From NCBI RefSeq assembly GCF_947496075.1, contig NZ_CANMBJ010000002.1, positions 1,302,001-1,366,000 on the forward strand: a DNA stretch of 64,000 nt, written 5' to 3'. Both the position numbers and the translations under genes were made by a program. The notes under the pieces are model-generated. The model searched no databases and was not told the DNA's origin. It saw only the letters and a program-made list of their open reading frames with translations. This document shows, one piece after another, positions 38,000-46,450 of this stretch (the stretch's first letter is position 1; every line of letters starts with the position of its first letter). This DNA comes from an uncultured Tateyamaria sp. (lineage in GTDB: Bacteria > Pseudomonadota > Alphaproteobacteria > Rhodobacterales > Rhodobacteraceae).

Positions 38000-40186
38000 T
38001 TGAGAGTCGATGTATTACTTGTTGGAGACTTTCGCTTTCCGGGCGGAACGTCCACGTCCATAGTCTCCGATGTGAAGGCGTTGCACGGCGCGGGTTACAG
38101 GGTCGGGTTACTGGCCTATGCGAGCAACCTTTTTGATGGGCGGCGCAGCTTTCATCCTGGAATTCGCGCTTTGGCTGAAGATGGCTTGGCGTGTCTGGTT
38201 CCACCTGGTCAACCGGTTGAGGCCGAGTTGTGTTGTCTGCATCATCCGGCTGTGTTCGAACACCTGCCGGCGTTGCCCTTGGAGATCAGTTGTCCACGTT
38301 TTGTTATGATTGTGCATCATCCCCCCATCGATGCCTACGGAAACGAACAATACAATTTGTTGCGTTCAATGCGCATAACAGAAGCGCAGTTCGGCCACGT
38401 CGTCTGGGCGCCTGTTGGTCCAAAGGTTCGCGGTGCATTCAAAAAGGTCGCCTTGGCCCCTGCCCTGACCCAGTCCGATTGGGTTAACACGATCGATGCT
38501 GATGGGTTTCGCAAAAGCCGCCCCAGACTGAAGGGGCAGCTGCCGGTGCTTGGTCGTCATAGTCGACCGGGTGTCGAAAAGTGGCCGGACAGTGAAACAG
38601 AGTTCAAGAATGCCTACCCGGAAGCGGAACAACTCCGTGTTCGACTGATGGGATGGGGCAACCAGCTGGATGAGATTGTCGAGGAACGACCTCAGAACTG
38701 GGATGTTCTGCCCTTTGGCGCCATGCCGGTTGAAGACTTTCTGGCTGGTTTGGACTATTTCTCTTACTTCCATAGCGAGGTTTGGGCTGAAGCCTTTGGT
38801 CGGTCCATTCTGGAAGCCATGGCGGCCGGTCTTGTTTGTTTTTTGCCTGAACACTTCGAACCGCTCTTTCGACACGCGGCAGTGTATTGCGAGCCGATTG
38901 AAGTCTTGGACAAAGTACTGGGCTTTGAAAATAACCCCAAAGCCTACACCAAACAGTCAGAGCGTGCCGTGGAGTTCGTGAAATCGCATTTCGGCCCGGA
39001 TAAATCCGTCGCTCGGGTCGCAGCAATGATCGGCCCGCCGAACCGGCTTCCACAAGCTACCGCTGCACGCAAGGCCGGTGTTCTTTACCTAACGTCCAAT
39101 GGCGTCGGAATGGGCCACATTACCCGCTGTCTGGCAACCGCACGACGTTTGTCCGATCAGTGTGACCCTGTCATTGTGACGATGAGCAAGGCGTTTGGTG
39201 TTGCCGAGACACAGGGTTTCAAGGTTGAGTACCTGCCGTTTTTTAGATCCATTGGGATCGAGTACAGCGATTGGAACCAAAAACTCTCGGCCGAGTTGGA
39301 CATGGTTTTGCGATTTCACAGGCCCAATGTGCTGGTACTCGATGGAAATGTTCCCTATGATCCGCTGCTTCGGGTTCTTCCGGACTTTCCGCAGATGTGG
39401 AGTGTCTGGCAACGCAGACCACTTTGGCCGGCAGATGTAGGCGAAGAGTTCCTGCAGCATGCTTCCCGATTTGATACGGTGCTAGAACCAGGTGAACTCG
39501 CGGCACCCGTGGATCGTGGCCCAACCGTTGGGAGACGAGTTGAGGCGCGGCAAGTGCCGAGCATCCGCTATCTTGATCAGTCAGAGATTTTGGATCGCAA
39601 AGCTGCGCGTGCGTTGATCGGGCTCGATCCGGATCGTCCAGCATTTGTATTGCAATTGGGCTCCGGTAACAATTTTGACATGCAAGGGGTGCTCAAGAAA
39701 ATCTGCTCGATCGGCGATCCCGCTTTGCAGGCGCGCCCGATCCAGCTCGTTTTCGCGCGATGGCGTATAACGCAAAAAGCGCCTGAGTTACCGGCCTTCG
39801 TGAAGACTTTGGACGCGTTTCCGATTTCAAAGCTGCTGAATGCTTTCGACGGTGCGATAGCACTGGCAGGCTACAATACGTTTCACGAGAACATAGCAGC
39901 CGCTCTGCCAACTTTGTTTACGGCCAACCAACATCCCGAACAGGACGAACAATGGCTGCGTGCGGACTACGCCGCTCAATGTGGTTTGGCACTCAGTGCG
40001 CGCAGCTATGACGCGGTGCAGTTTGAAAGAGCGCTGCGCCGTCTTCTTGACCCAAAAACACGCGAAACACTGCGGCTGAATTGTAACCGCGCGAAGTTGG
40101 AAAACGGGGCGCAGCAGGCAGCCAATCTTATCTCAACATTGGCCATGACGCGAAAACCAAGCGGTGTCGCGTTTCATGCAGTTTAG
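38000..40186 (+). CDS. Bifunctional glycosyltransferase: GT4-like N-terminal domain fused to MurG/GT28-like C-terminal domain
   Basis: WAEAFGRSILEAMAAGLVCFLPEHFEP (GT4) then LYLTSNGVGMGHITRCLATARRL ... FDGAIALAGYNTFHENIAAALPTLFTANQHPEQDEQ. Start ambiguous: 37901 ATG overlaps a divergent ORF; a TTG start at 38000 is plausible. Confidence 0.8.
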   Translation: MRVDVLLVGDFRFPGGTSTSIVSDVKALHGAGYRVGLLAYASNLFDGRRSFHPGIRALAEDGLACLVPPGQPVEAELCCLHHPAVFEHLPALPLEISCPRFVMIVHHPPIDAYGNEQYNLLRSMRITEAQFGHVVWAPVGPKVRGAFKKVALAPALTQSDWVNTIDADGFRKSRPRLKGQLPVLGRHSRPGVEKWPDSETEFKNAYPEAEQLRVRLMGWGNQLDEIVEERPQNWDVLPFGAMPVEDFLAGLDYFSYFHSEVWAEAFGRSILEAMAAGLVCFLPEHFEPLFRHAAVYCEPIEVLDKVLGFENNPKAYTKQSERAVEFVKSHFGPDKSVARVAAMIGPPNRLPQATAARKAGVLYLTSNGVGMGHITRCLATARRLSDQCDPVIVTMSKAFGVAETQGFKVEYLPFFRSIGIEYSDWNQKLSAELDMVLRFHRPNVLVLDGNVPYDPLLRVLPDFPQMWSVWQRRPLWPADVGEEFLQHASRFDTVLEPGELAAPVDRGPTVGRRVEARQVPSIRYLDQSEILDRKAARALIGLDPDRPAFVLQLGSGNNFDMQGVLKKICSIGDPALQARPIQLVFARWRITQKAPELPAFVKTLDAFPISKLLNAFDGAIALAGYNTFHENIAAALPTLFTANQHPEQDEQWLRADYAAQCGLALSARSYDAVQFERALRRLLDPKTRETLRLNCNRAKLENGAQQAANLISTLAMTRKPSGVAFHAV

Positions 40187-40198
40187 ATGGGTTGACGC

Positions 40199-42397
40199 AT
40201 GACCGCCCGCGTCACAATCGGAATGCCCGTCTTCAACAACGCCGAAACGTTGGAACGTGCAGTGTCTTCCGTGTTGGCGCAAACATTTCGGGACTGGGAA
40301 CTTCTGATCACGGATGACCAATCCGACGACGAAACGTTTGGAATTTCGCAAGAATTAGCGACGGCTGACCCACGTATATCGGTACGCGTGAATGATCGAC
40401 GGATGGTCTTTCACAACTTTGAACTTGCCCTCAGGAAAGCACGCACAACCTACTTCGCCTGGCTTGCAGGTGACGATTATTGGGATCCTGCTTTTCTAGA
40501 AGCGACGGTTGCTGCGCTTGATGCCGCGCCTTCAGCGGTGTCTGTCATCCCTTCTGCTGCCTTCATAGGTGAACCGCCTCATCCAGTCCCCAACCTTGGA
40601 TTTCTGAAGGGTCTCAAGACAGAAAGGATCAAACGATATCTCGCCCATCCGGGTGGAACGCGGATGTATGGATTGATGCGGACCAAGGCTGCGCGCACTT
40701 CTTTTCCGATGCATGCCGGATACGCATACGACTGGTATTTCATGGTGTCTTTGCTGTCGAAGGGACCACAGCTTTCGCTTCCTGCATGTCTGCTTTTTCG
40801 GGAGGAAACGGGCTGGATCACCTATGCAGCATGCGGTACGGAAGGTTCGGAACGTTTCAAACTCAGACGGTGGCCGATCTTTGGCATCAGTTGGCAATTG
40901 CTCAAGACCAAGAGCATCCCCATCGGAGCCCTGCCGGCATTGCTTGCACTGAATGCCCGCAAACATGAGGAGTATTTGGCCGTAAACGAACCGGATGTCT
41001 TTTTACGCCGACTGGGCCTGTTCAAAAGAATTGGACTGCCACTCTCAAATCGGCAGGACAAGCTTTCTCAGCTTGCAGAGTATCACTCCGATAAGAAACT
41101 GGACTTCCCCGGTGTTGCAAAGACCGATCCAAAGTCGGCACCGGTTGTTGGACGTCAACACCCCGAAGTGACCGCCATCGTGACATGTCGCAACGCGGAA
41201 GCCATGTTGCCAGCGTTCATAGATCATTACCGACAAATGGGCGTCGAGACTGTTGTGATCGATCATGGATCGACCGATGACACCGAAAGGATCGCTACCG
41301 GACATCTGGGAACATCGGTCAAGGATATCATTTCCACACCCTTTTTCGGTGCGTTCGATCTGACTGCGCAGTTAGAACTGAAGTCGCAGGTCATGCAGGC
41401 CCAGAAGGGTGATTGGGTAATTCATGCGGATGTAGATGAATTCCTCACGCCCAAAGATGGATTGACCATTCCCGAGGCAGTGCGTTCCGTCAATCAGGCC
41501 GCTTTCGCATGTGAAGAATACCTGCATCTGCCGTTGTTCGAAGATGAGGTGCACGATTCCAGAAATTTCCGTAGAACTATGAACCAAACCACAAGGATGA
41601 TGGAGCGGGACGAGAAACAGCGACTTTTCCGTCGCGACGCACCCTTGGATGTTTGGATGGCGACGGGCGGGCATACCATCTCTCGAAGGGCGGAAGACGT
41701 GGCGTTGAATAGGTTGCGGCTTGATCACTATCTGGGCTTGTCGTTGGACGATATCCGGGGACAGTACTACAGCCGTGTCTTTGCCAGACGCGATTTGCAG
41801 AAATTGTGGCATCTGAATCGAAAGGCGGCTGCGCAGTTTGACATTGTAGGTGCCATTGACAGCCTACCGACGGAAACCAAGACGCTGCCCATATTTCGCT
41901 GTACGGAGGAGCGGCGTGTTAAGATCAAGTCTGGTGCGGACATCGTTGTTTTGGCGCAGAAAAAGGCTGACTTCAATGAGCTGTCTTCCAACTTGTCCGC
42001 TTCGTTTCCCGGGCTACGATTGCATCTTGAAACGTCGCCGATCGTTCCACAGACTGCGCTCCCTGTCCTGAACTTCCTTAGTCATCCTGCCTGGATCCAC
42101 CGCTTGCAGAATACCCGGGGGGAGGAACGGCGACAGGCAAGCGCATGGACGCGCCGATTGGCCAATGCGCGGCAAGCCGCTTTGGAGCGGTCAACGCCTT
42201 ACGCCGAAATCCGCATGGAAGATCTCCAAGCCGGGCGGGTTGATATGAGACAAACCCTGCAATTCTTACTTCTCGGCGCACCCAATGCCAACAACGGCAT
42301 GATTTTGGGACGTTCGGAAACCATCTCGATGGAACCCTACACGTCTCCGGTAAAAGACATCACAAAATCTCTCGCCGCTGATTTGGGCTATCGGTAA
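40199..42397 (+). CDS. Tandem GT2-like/GT92-like glycosyltransferase with sulfotransferase-like C-terminal tail
   Basis: VTIGMPVFNNAETLERAVSSVLAQTFRDWELLITDDQSDDET; second VTAIVTCRNAEAMLPAFIDHYRQMGVETVVIDHGSTDDT with DVDEF; tail RLANARQAALERSTPYAEIRMEDLQAG. Confidence 0.82.
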   Translation: MTARVTIGMPVFNNAETLERAVSSVLAQTFRDWELLITDDQSDDETFGISQELATADPRISVRVNDRRMVFHNFELALRKARTTYFAWLAGDDYWDPAFLEATVAALDAAPSAVSVIPSAAFIGEPPHPVPNLGFLKGLKTERIKRYLAHPGGTRMYGLMRTKAARTSFPMHAGYAYDWYFMVSLLSKGPQLSLPACLLFREETGWITYAACGTEGSERFKLRRWPIFGISWQLLKTKSIPIGALPALLALNARKHEEYLAVNEPDVFLRRLGLFKRIGLPLSNRQDKLSQLAEYHSDKKLDFPGVAKTDPKSAPVVGRQHPEVTAIVTCRNAEAMLPAFIDHYRQMGVETVVIDHGSTDDTERIATGHLGTSVKDIISTPFFGAFDLTAQLELKSQVMQAQKGDWVIHADVDEFLTPKDGLTIPEAVRSVNQAAFACEEYLHLPLFEDEVHDSRNFRRTMNQTTRMMERDEKQRLFRRDAPLDVWMATGGHTISRRAEDVALNRLRLDHYLGLSLDDIRGQYYSRVFARRDLQKLWHLNRKAAAQFDIVGAIDSLPTETKTLPIFRCTEERRVKIKSGADIVVLAQKKADFNELSSNLSASFPGLRLHLETSPIVPQTALPVLNFLSHPAWIHRLQNTRGEERRQASAWTRRLANARQAALERSTPYAEIRMEDLQAGRVDMRQTLQFLLLGAPNANNGMILGRSETISMEPYTSPVKDITKSLAADLGYR

Positions 42398-42403
42398 CAC
42401 GCT

Positions 42404-43420
42404 ATGGCCGATCGCATCGTTCTTCATGTGGGACCACACAAGACCGGATCGACGGCGCTGCAGCATATGTTTGCAACGAACAGGCGTGTTTTGGCGCGAT
42501 ATGGTATCCACTATCCGATCACTGGACTCGATGGCGCGGCACATCAGGACGTGGCGCGCGCTTGCTGGGGCAAAGACAGCTCTTTGCTGTTGGATTTGGC
42601 CAATGAGATGGCCGAACATGACACAGTCTTCATTTCAAGTGAGCTCATTTCAGCATTGGATATGAAAGGGTTGGAGCGCTTGAGATCGGCCTTTGGCGAA
42701 ACTCGGGTCGAGATCATCTATGTCATCCGTCGCTTGCCCAACCTGCTGGCAAGCCATTGGCGCGAACTGATCAAACACGGTCAAAAACTATCGTTTGAAG
42801 AGTACCTTGAAAACGCTGTTATTGACGCCGGGCGGCCCAATCTTGTTCCTCCGTTGCCAATGCTCCATCTGGACCGTCTTTGTGAGTTCTTTGGGTCCGA
42901 CACCTTGCGCATTCTTTGCTACGATGCGCGGAACGGTGAGGTGGAAAATTACGGTCAGGATTTCGTGGATGACATTTTTGGAATTGGTCACGAAAACGCT
43001 TTCAGAACCAAGCAGTTAAACACAACCGCCCCAGACTGGCAGGTCGAACTGGGTCGCCACATGAACATCTTTGGCAACACCTCCCTGAACTATCCCCAGC
43101 GGCTCAATCTAAGAAAGAAGCTGTTTGAACGTATCGCGGACGATATGTTGGACTGGATGCCCGGTTTTGCCGCTCAGTATCATGCCGCAGTACCCATCAC
43201 CCTTTCGAATGAAACGAACTGGATCGCGCAGGAGCAAGAAGCGGTTGCACAGAAGTATGGCAGCCACTTTGTTGACTCTGTTGAAAGCTACCTGGCACCC
43301 ACTGAAAAGCAAATCCGACAACTGCCGTTGGGCATGCTTTCACCACAACTCAGGTCAGATATATCTCTTCTTTTCAATGAACTGGCTGCGAACCTCGACC
43401 CTTCGCCACCAGCCGGATAG
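42404..43420 (+). CDS. Sulfotransferase-like protein
   Basis: RIVLHVGPHKTGSTALQHMFATNRRVLARYGIHYP resembles a 5'-PSB (PAPS-binding) loop. Confidence 0.7.
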   Translation: MADRIVLHVGPHKTGSTALQHMFATNRRVLARYGIHYPITGLDGAAHQDVARACWGKDSSLLLDLANEMAEHDTVFISSELISALDMKGLERLRSAFGETRVEIIYVIRRLPNLLASHWRELIKHGQKLSFEEYLENAVIDAGRPNLVPPLPMLHLDRLCEFFGSDTLRILCYDARNGEVENYGQDFVDDIFGIGHENAFRTKQLNTTAPDWQVELGRHMNIFGNTSLNYPQRLNLRKKLFERIADDMLDWMPGFAAQYHAAVPITLSNETNWIAQEQEAVAQKYGSHFVDSVESYLAPTEKQIRQLPLGMLSPQLRSDISLLFNELAANLDPSPPAG

Positions 43421-43651
43421 GCTGATTGACACCTTGCAAATGGCCAATGAGCCGAACACAAGGGTTTGCCTCAATTCTTTAACTAAGCTAGGCTGAAAGT
43501 ATTGATCGAACGCATAGATGTGGCTCAGTATTCAGTTAAATTTGGCAGGCATTGCAGAGTATTTCGACCCGGGTTTGGCCGCGAGGCATTGGTGTTCCGC
43601 CACCACAAAACAGGTTCACCCGCAAAGCACTGCAGCTAAAGGGAGGCGCCA

Positions 43652-44086
43652 GTGATGATAGCGAATGAAACGCTGGATGGAGTGGCCATTGGCATCTTTC
43701 TTGGTGTGCAGGATGGCGCGGCGCAGGTCGTTTTCGCTGGAAACCCCAAAGACGAGGCGATTGCAGCAAGATCAACCGTGGCGCTGGGATCCGAGGACAC
43801 AGGATGCGAAGTGGCGCTCCTTTTCGAAGACGGGCGGCGTGACCGGCCCCTAATTATCGGTCGTATCGTCCAACCCGGAGTGACCGAGCCGGAACGGCCA
43901 GCGGTTGATATCGTTAGAGATGGTGACCGCGTCGTGATCGAAGCGCAGGACCGGATTGATCTTCGCTGCGGAAAGGCGCGTATCATCATGGAGAAGGACG
44001 GGCATATCACCATTCGTGGCAGTTATCTGGTCAGCCACGCCTCTGCATCCAACCGGATCCGCGGCGGATCGATCAACCTGAACTAA
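43652..44086 (+). CDS. DUF6484 domain-containing protein (T6SS-associated)
   Basis: DGVAIGIFLGVQDGAAQVVFAGNP ... VVIEAQDRIDLRCGKARIIMEKDGHITIRGSYLVSHASASNRIRGGSINLN. Confidence 0.8.
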   Translation: MMIANETLDGVAIGIFLGVQDGAAQVVFAGNPKDEAIAARSTVALGSEDTGCEVALLFEDGRRDRPLIIGRIVQPGVTEPERPAVDIVRDGDRVVIEAQDRIDLRCGKARIIMEKDGHITIRGSYLVSHASASNRIRGGSINLN

Positions 44087-44433
44087 TGGCGGCCCCTGCC
44101 CTACCCGATATCCTTCGACAGCATGCCGAACAGGCAGCTTTCCTCTGGACGCAATATGATGCGGTTCTACAGGAGCAAAAGCCAGAAAACCCAGACGACC
44201 GAGAAGCTCAGGAGGAAGAAGTCGCCCGGCTGAACGAGCGATTGGAAGCGCATCTGGACGGCCTTCGAATTGCTGGGGCCGAGGGGTTGGCAATGGCCGA
44301 AGATCGTCTTGCCGAGTTCCCGGAACGCGGCGAATTGTTCGTGGTTCGAATGCTTCAGCCGAGTGCGAAGGATATGCACGTGGCGGGTTTGGAGGTGGAC
44401 AAAGTAAGGGCGTATTTGGAGCGGCATGTTTGA
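44086..44433 (+). CDS. TIGR02270-like T6SS-associated protein, apparently only the N-terminal region
   Basis: QHAEQAAFLWTQYDAVL ... LNERLEAHLDGLRIAGAEGLAMAEDRL resembles the N-terminus of TIGR02270 proteins; only 115 aa. Confidence 0.6.
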   Translation: MAAPALPDILRQHAEQAAFLWTQYDAVLQEQKPENPDDREAQEEEVARLNERLEAHLDGLRIAGAEGLAMAEDRLAEFPERGELFVVRMLQPSAKDMHVAGLEVDKVRAYLERHV

Positions 44434-44439
44434 TCAAAA

Positions 44440-45396
44440 TCATGCATCCTCTGGCCACGCTCCGCTCTTGAGATCTTCGATGCCGACATAGGACCACTTC
44501 CCGTTTTTTCGCCGAAACATGCCAGCAAGATCAGTCGCCCAAAGAGTGTCGCCAATCGTGGAAAGGCTTGTTAGTGGAAAAGGTTCGCGCGCACAGCCCG
44601 TATTGTATGGGATCAACTCCTCATCTTCGTAGATGTAAAGGTTGTGCAGATTGGATGCAGGGTACTCAGCAATAGCAATAAATCGGTCCCCGTCGTTTAG
44701 CGCGGTACGATGCAGGGATGGCTGTTTGTCAGCAAAGAAAAGCTCAAAACCACTGTCGAAATAGCCCTTGTAAATTTCCGCCCCGTTGCTGTCCCCGGAT
44801 AACACGATATGCCCATTTTCGGCGTGCCCCGAAACGAGGCGCGCACCGGTCGCGATTTCAGTCGTCTCGACGTTACCTTGACGTACCCGAACGAGCGCGC
44901 CAAGCGCACCACAGAAAACAAAGTCAGAACCTACTGCAAAACCGGCATAAAGTGGAGGATGGTTTCGTGCATACTCTTTCACTCTTTGAGACTGAGTTTG
45001 CGCATCGTCCGAGCGTGGTGGTTTTGGGCCTGGTTCCAGCAAGGGTGTCCATTGTTTGCTCGACCAGGAAAACTGCCAAAGGTTCTGATACTCGCCACAC
45101 GCATAGACCTGATCCGTGTTACCCAAAACTGCGTAAATGAAGAAATCCTTTGGTGGTTGTGGTGCTCCGAAGAGTTCTTCTTCAGATGGCTGCAGGGCGA
45201 ACAATGCACCATGCGCCACAATCCACACCAAATCCCGGCTTTCGTCATAATGTGCGCCTTGTACAGAGCCTTCGCCCTCTAAGTCGAAAGACTCAAACGT
45301 CCATCTGTCAAAATCAACAGTGTAGACAGACCAGCTGTCTTCATCTGAATCGTCAATGGCGATGGCGTGTGTTTCTGAGATCGGAAGCGTAAACAT
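44440..45396 (-). CDS. Hypothetical acidic protein, candidate immunity protein (possible beta-propeller)
   Basis: Immediately downstream of the DUF4150 effector candidate on the same strand (28-bp gap); D/E-rich; repeated hydrophobic-Gly strand-like segments. Confidence 0.55.
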   Translation of the reverse strand: MFTLPISETHAIAIDDSDEDSWSVYTVDFDRWTFESFDLEGEGSVQGAHYDESRDLVWIVAHGALFALQPSEEELFGAPQPPKDFFIYAVLGNTDQVYACGEYQNLWQFSWSSKQWTPLLEPGPKPPRSDDAQTQSQRVKEYARNHPPLYAGFAVGSDFVFCGALGALVRVRQGNVETTEIATGARLVSGHAENGHIVLSGDSNGAEIYKGYFDSGFELFFADKQPSLHRTALNDGDRFIAIAEYPASNLHNLYIYEDEELIPYNTGCAREPFPLTSLSTIGDTLWATDLAGMFRRKNGKWSYVGIEDLKSGAWPEDA

Positions 45397-45424
45397 TCAA
45401 ATGGCCCTTCAGGATTGCAACAAA

Positions 45425-46450
45425 CTATCCAAACAACCGAGACTGACGCTTGTCCTTGGAGGCTTGGCTTCGTGGTTTGAATTTCTTCAGGTTTTTGTTT
45501 TGCTTTTTCGCCGTCGAGTATTGCTGAGCGATGCATTCCTTCGCCTTCTCGGCGCATTCGCTATCAACGGCGGATTGGTCGTATGCAACGCATTCATCAA
45601 GCAGGTCATTCGCGGTTTTCAATGCGTTCGCTACTGACGGAGGAGACATTTCGCGGAAACGTTCGTCAAACTGATGCAGGAAACCGTGACCGCGCAGCGT
45701 GGCAAGGCTTGTTGTTCCAGTCGCTGCCGCATAGGAGCGGCCGCTTTCGACGGTTGAATCCCTATTGGCAATTCCGCGCGCGGATCTCGGATTGGCCTCG
45801 CAAGCTGCGGAGCCGTAGGCGTTTCCACCAACACAGATACTGCAACCCTCGCCTTCGGATGGAAATGCGGGATCACTTGGCGGAGTACCGCGATTGCCCT
45901 GTCTGACGTATTGGTCCGGAATGATATGGTGTGCCTGGCCTCCGCGTTCGTTACACGCGTCTTTCGTTCCGTCATAGGATCCAACAAGGCAGTTTGCGCT
46001 TTCGAATACAACTGGCGGCCCCGGTATGCCCGCGACGATCCAAGGCGCATCGTCACCGGGATCGCTCGCATGGTTGGTGGTTGCCATATCCGTGAACCGC
46101 ACCACCCCCTTGCTTTCCACTTTTACATCCATCGACCACTTTTTCGCGTAAGCCGCGCCTGTGTTCTTTGATGTAATGATGCCTTTCTTCGGGGCGCAGC
46201 CAGCCTCATCCCCAGAAACTTTGGACCACTTGCTCGCATTCTCCATGCTCACTTCCTTGCCGCCAATCAGCACCTTGCTGCTGCCTTTGGTCAGATCGCT
46301 GTCCATGGCGAAATTGGGATAGGGTATGGGCACGCCCGGCGGGGTAGCTGGAGTTTGAGGCGGGGTGAAACAAGTGTCAGGGAATGCTGCGATAATTTTG
46401 CAGCCTTGCGCCTTTGCAGAAATCTCCAGATTGTTTGCGAAAACGGTCAT
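45425..46450 (-). CDS. DUF4150 (PAAR-like) protein with putative HNH/AHH-type nuclease C-terminus
   Basis: N-terminus MTVFANNLEISAKAQGCKIIAAFPDTCFTPPQTPATPPGVPIPYPNFAMDSDLTKGSSKVLIGGKEVSMENASKWSKVSGDEAG is DUF4150; C-terminus contains GGQAHHIIPDQYVRQ and GHGFLHQFDERF. Confidence 0.87.
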   Translation of the reverse strand: MTVFANNLEISAKAQGCKIIAAFPDTCFTPPQTPATPPGVPIPYPNFAMDSDLTKGSSKVLIGGKEVSMENASKWSKVSGDEAGCAPKKGIITSKNTGAAYAKKWSMDVKVESKGVVRFTDMATTNHASDPGDDAPWIVAGIPGPPVVFESANCLVGSYDGTKDACNERGGQAHHIIPDQYVRQGNRGTPPSDPAFPSEGEGCSICVGGNAYGSAACEANPRSARGIANRDSTVESGRSYAAATGTTSLATLRGHGFLHQFDERFREMSPPSVANALKTANDLLDECVAYDQSAVDSECAEKAKECIAQQYSTAKKQNKNLKKFKPRSQASKDKRQSRLFG

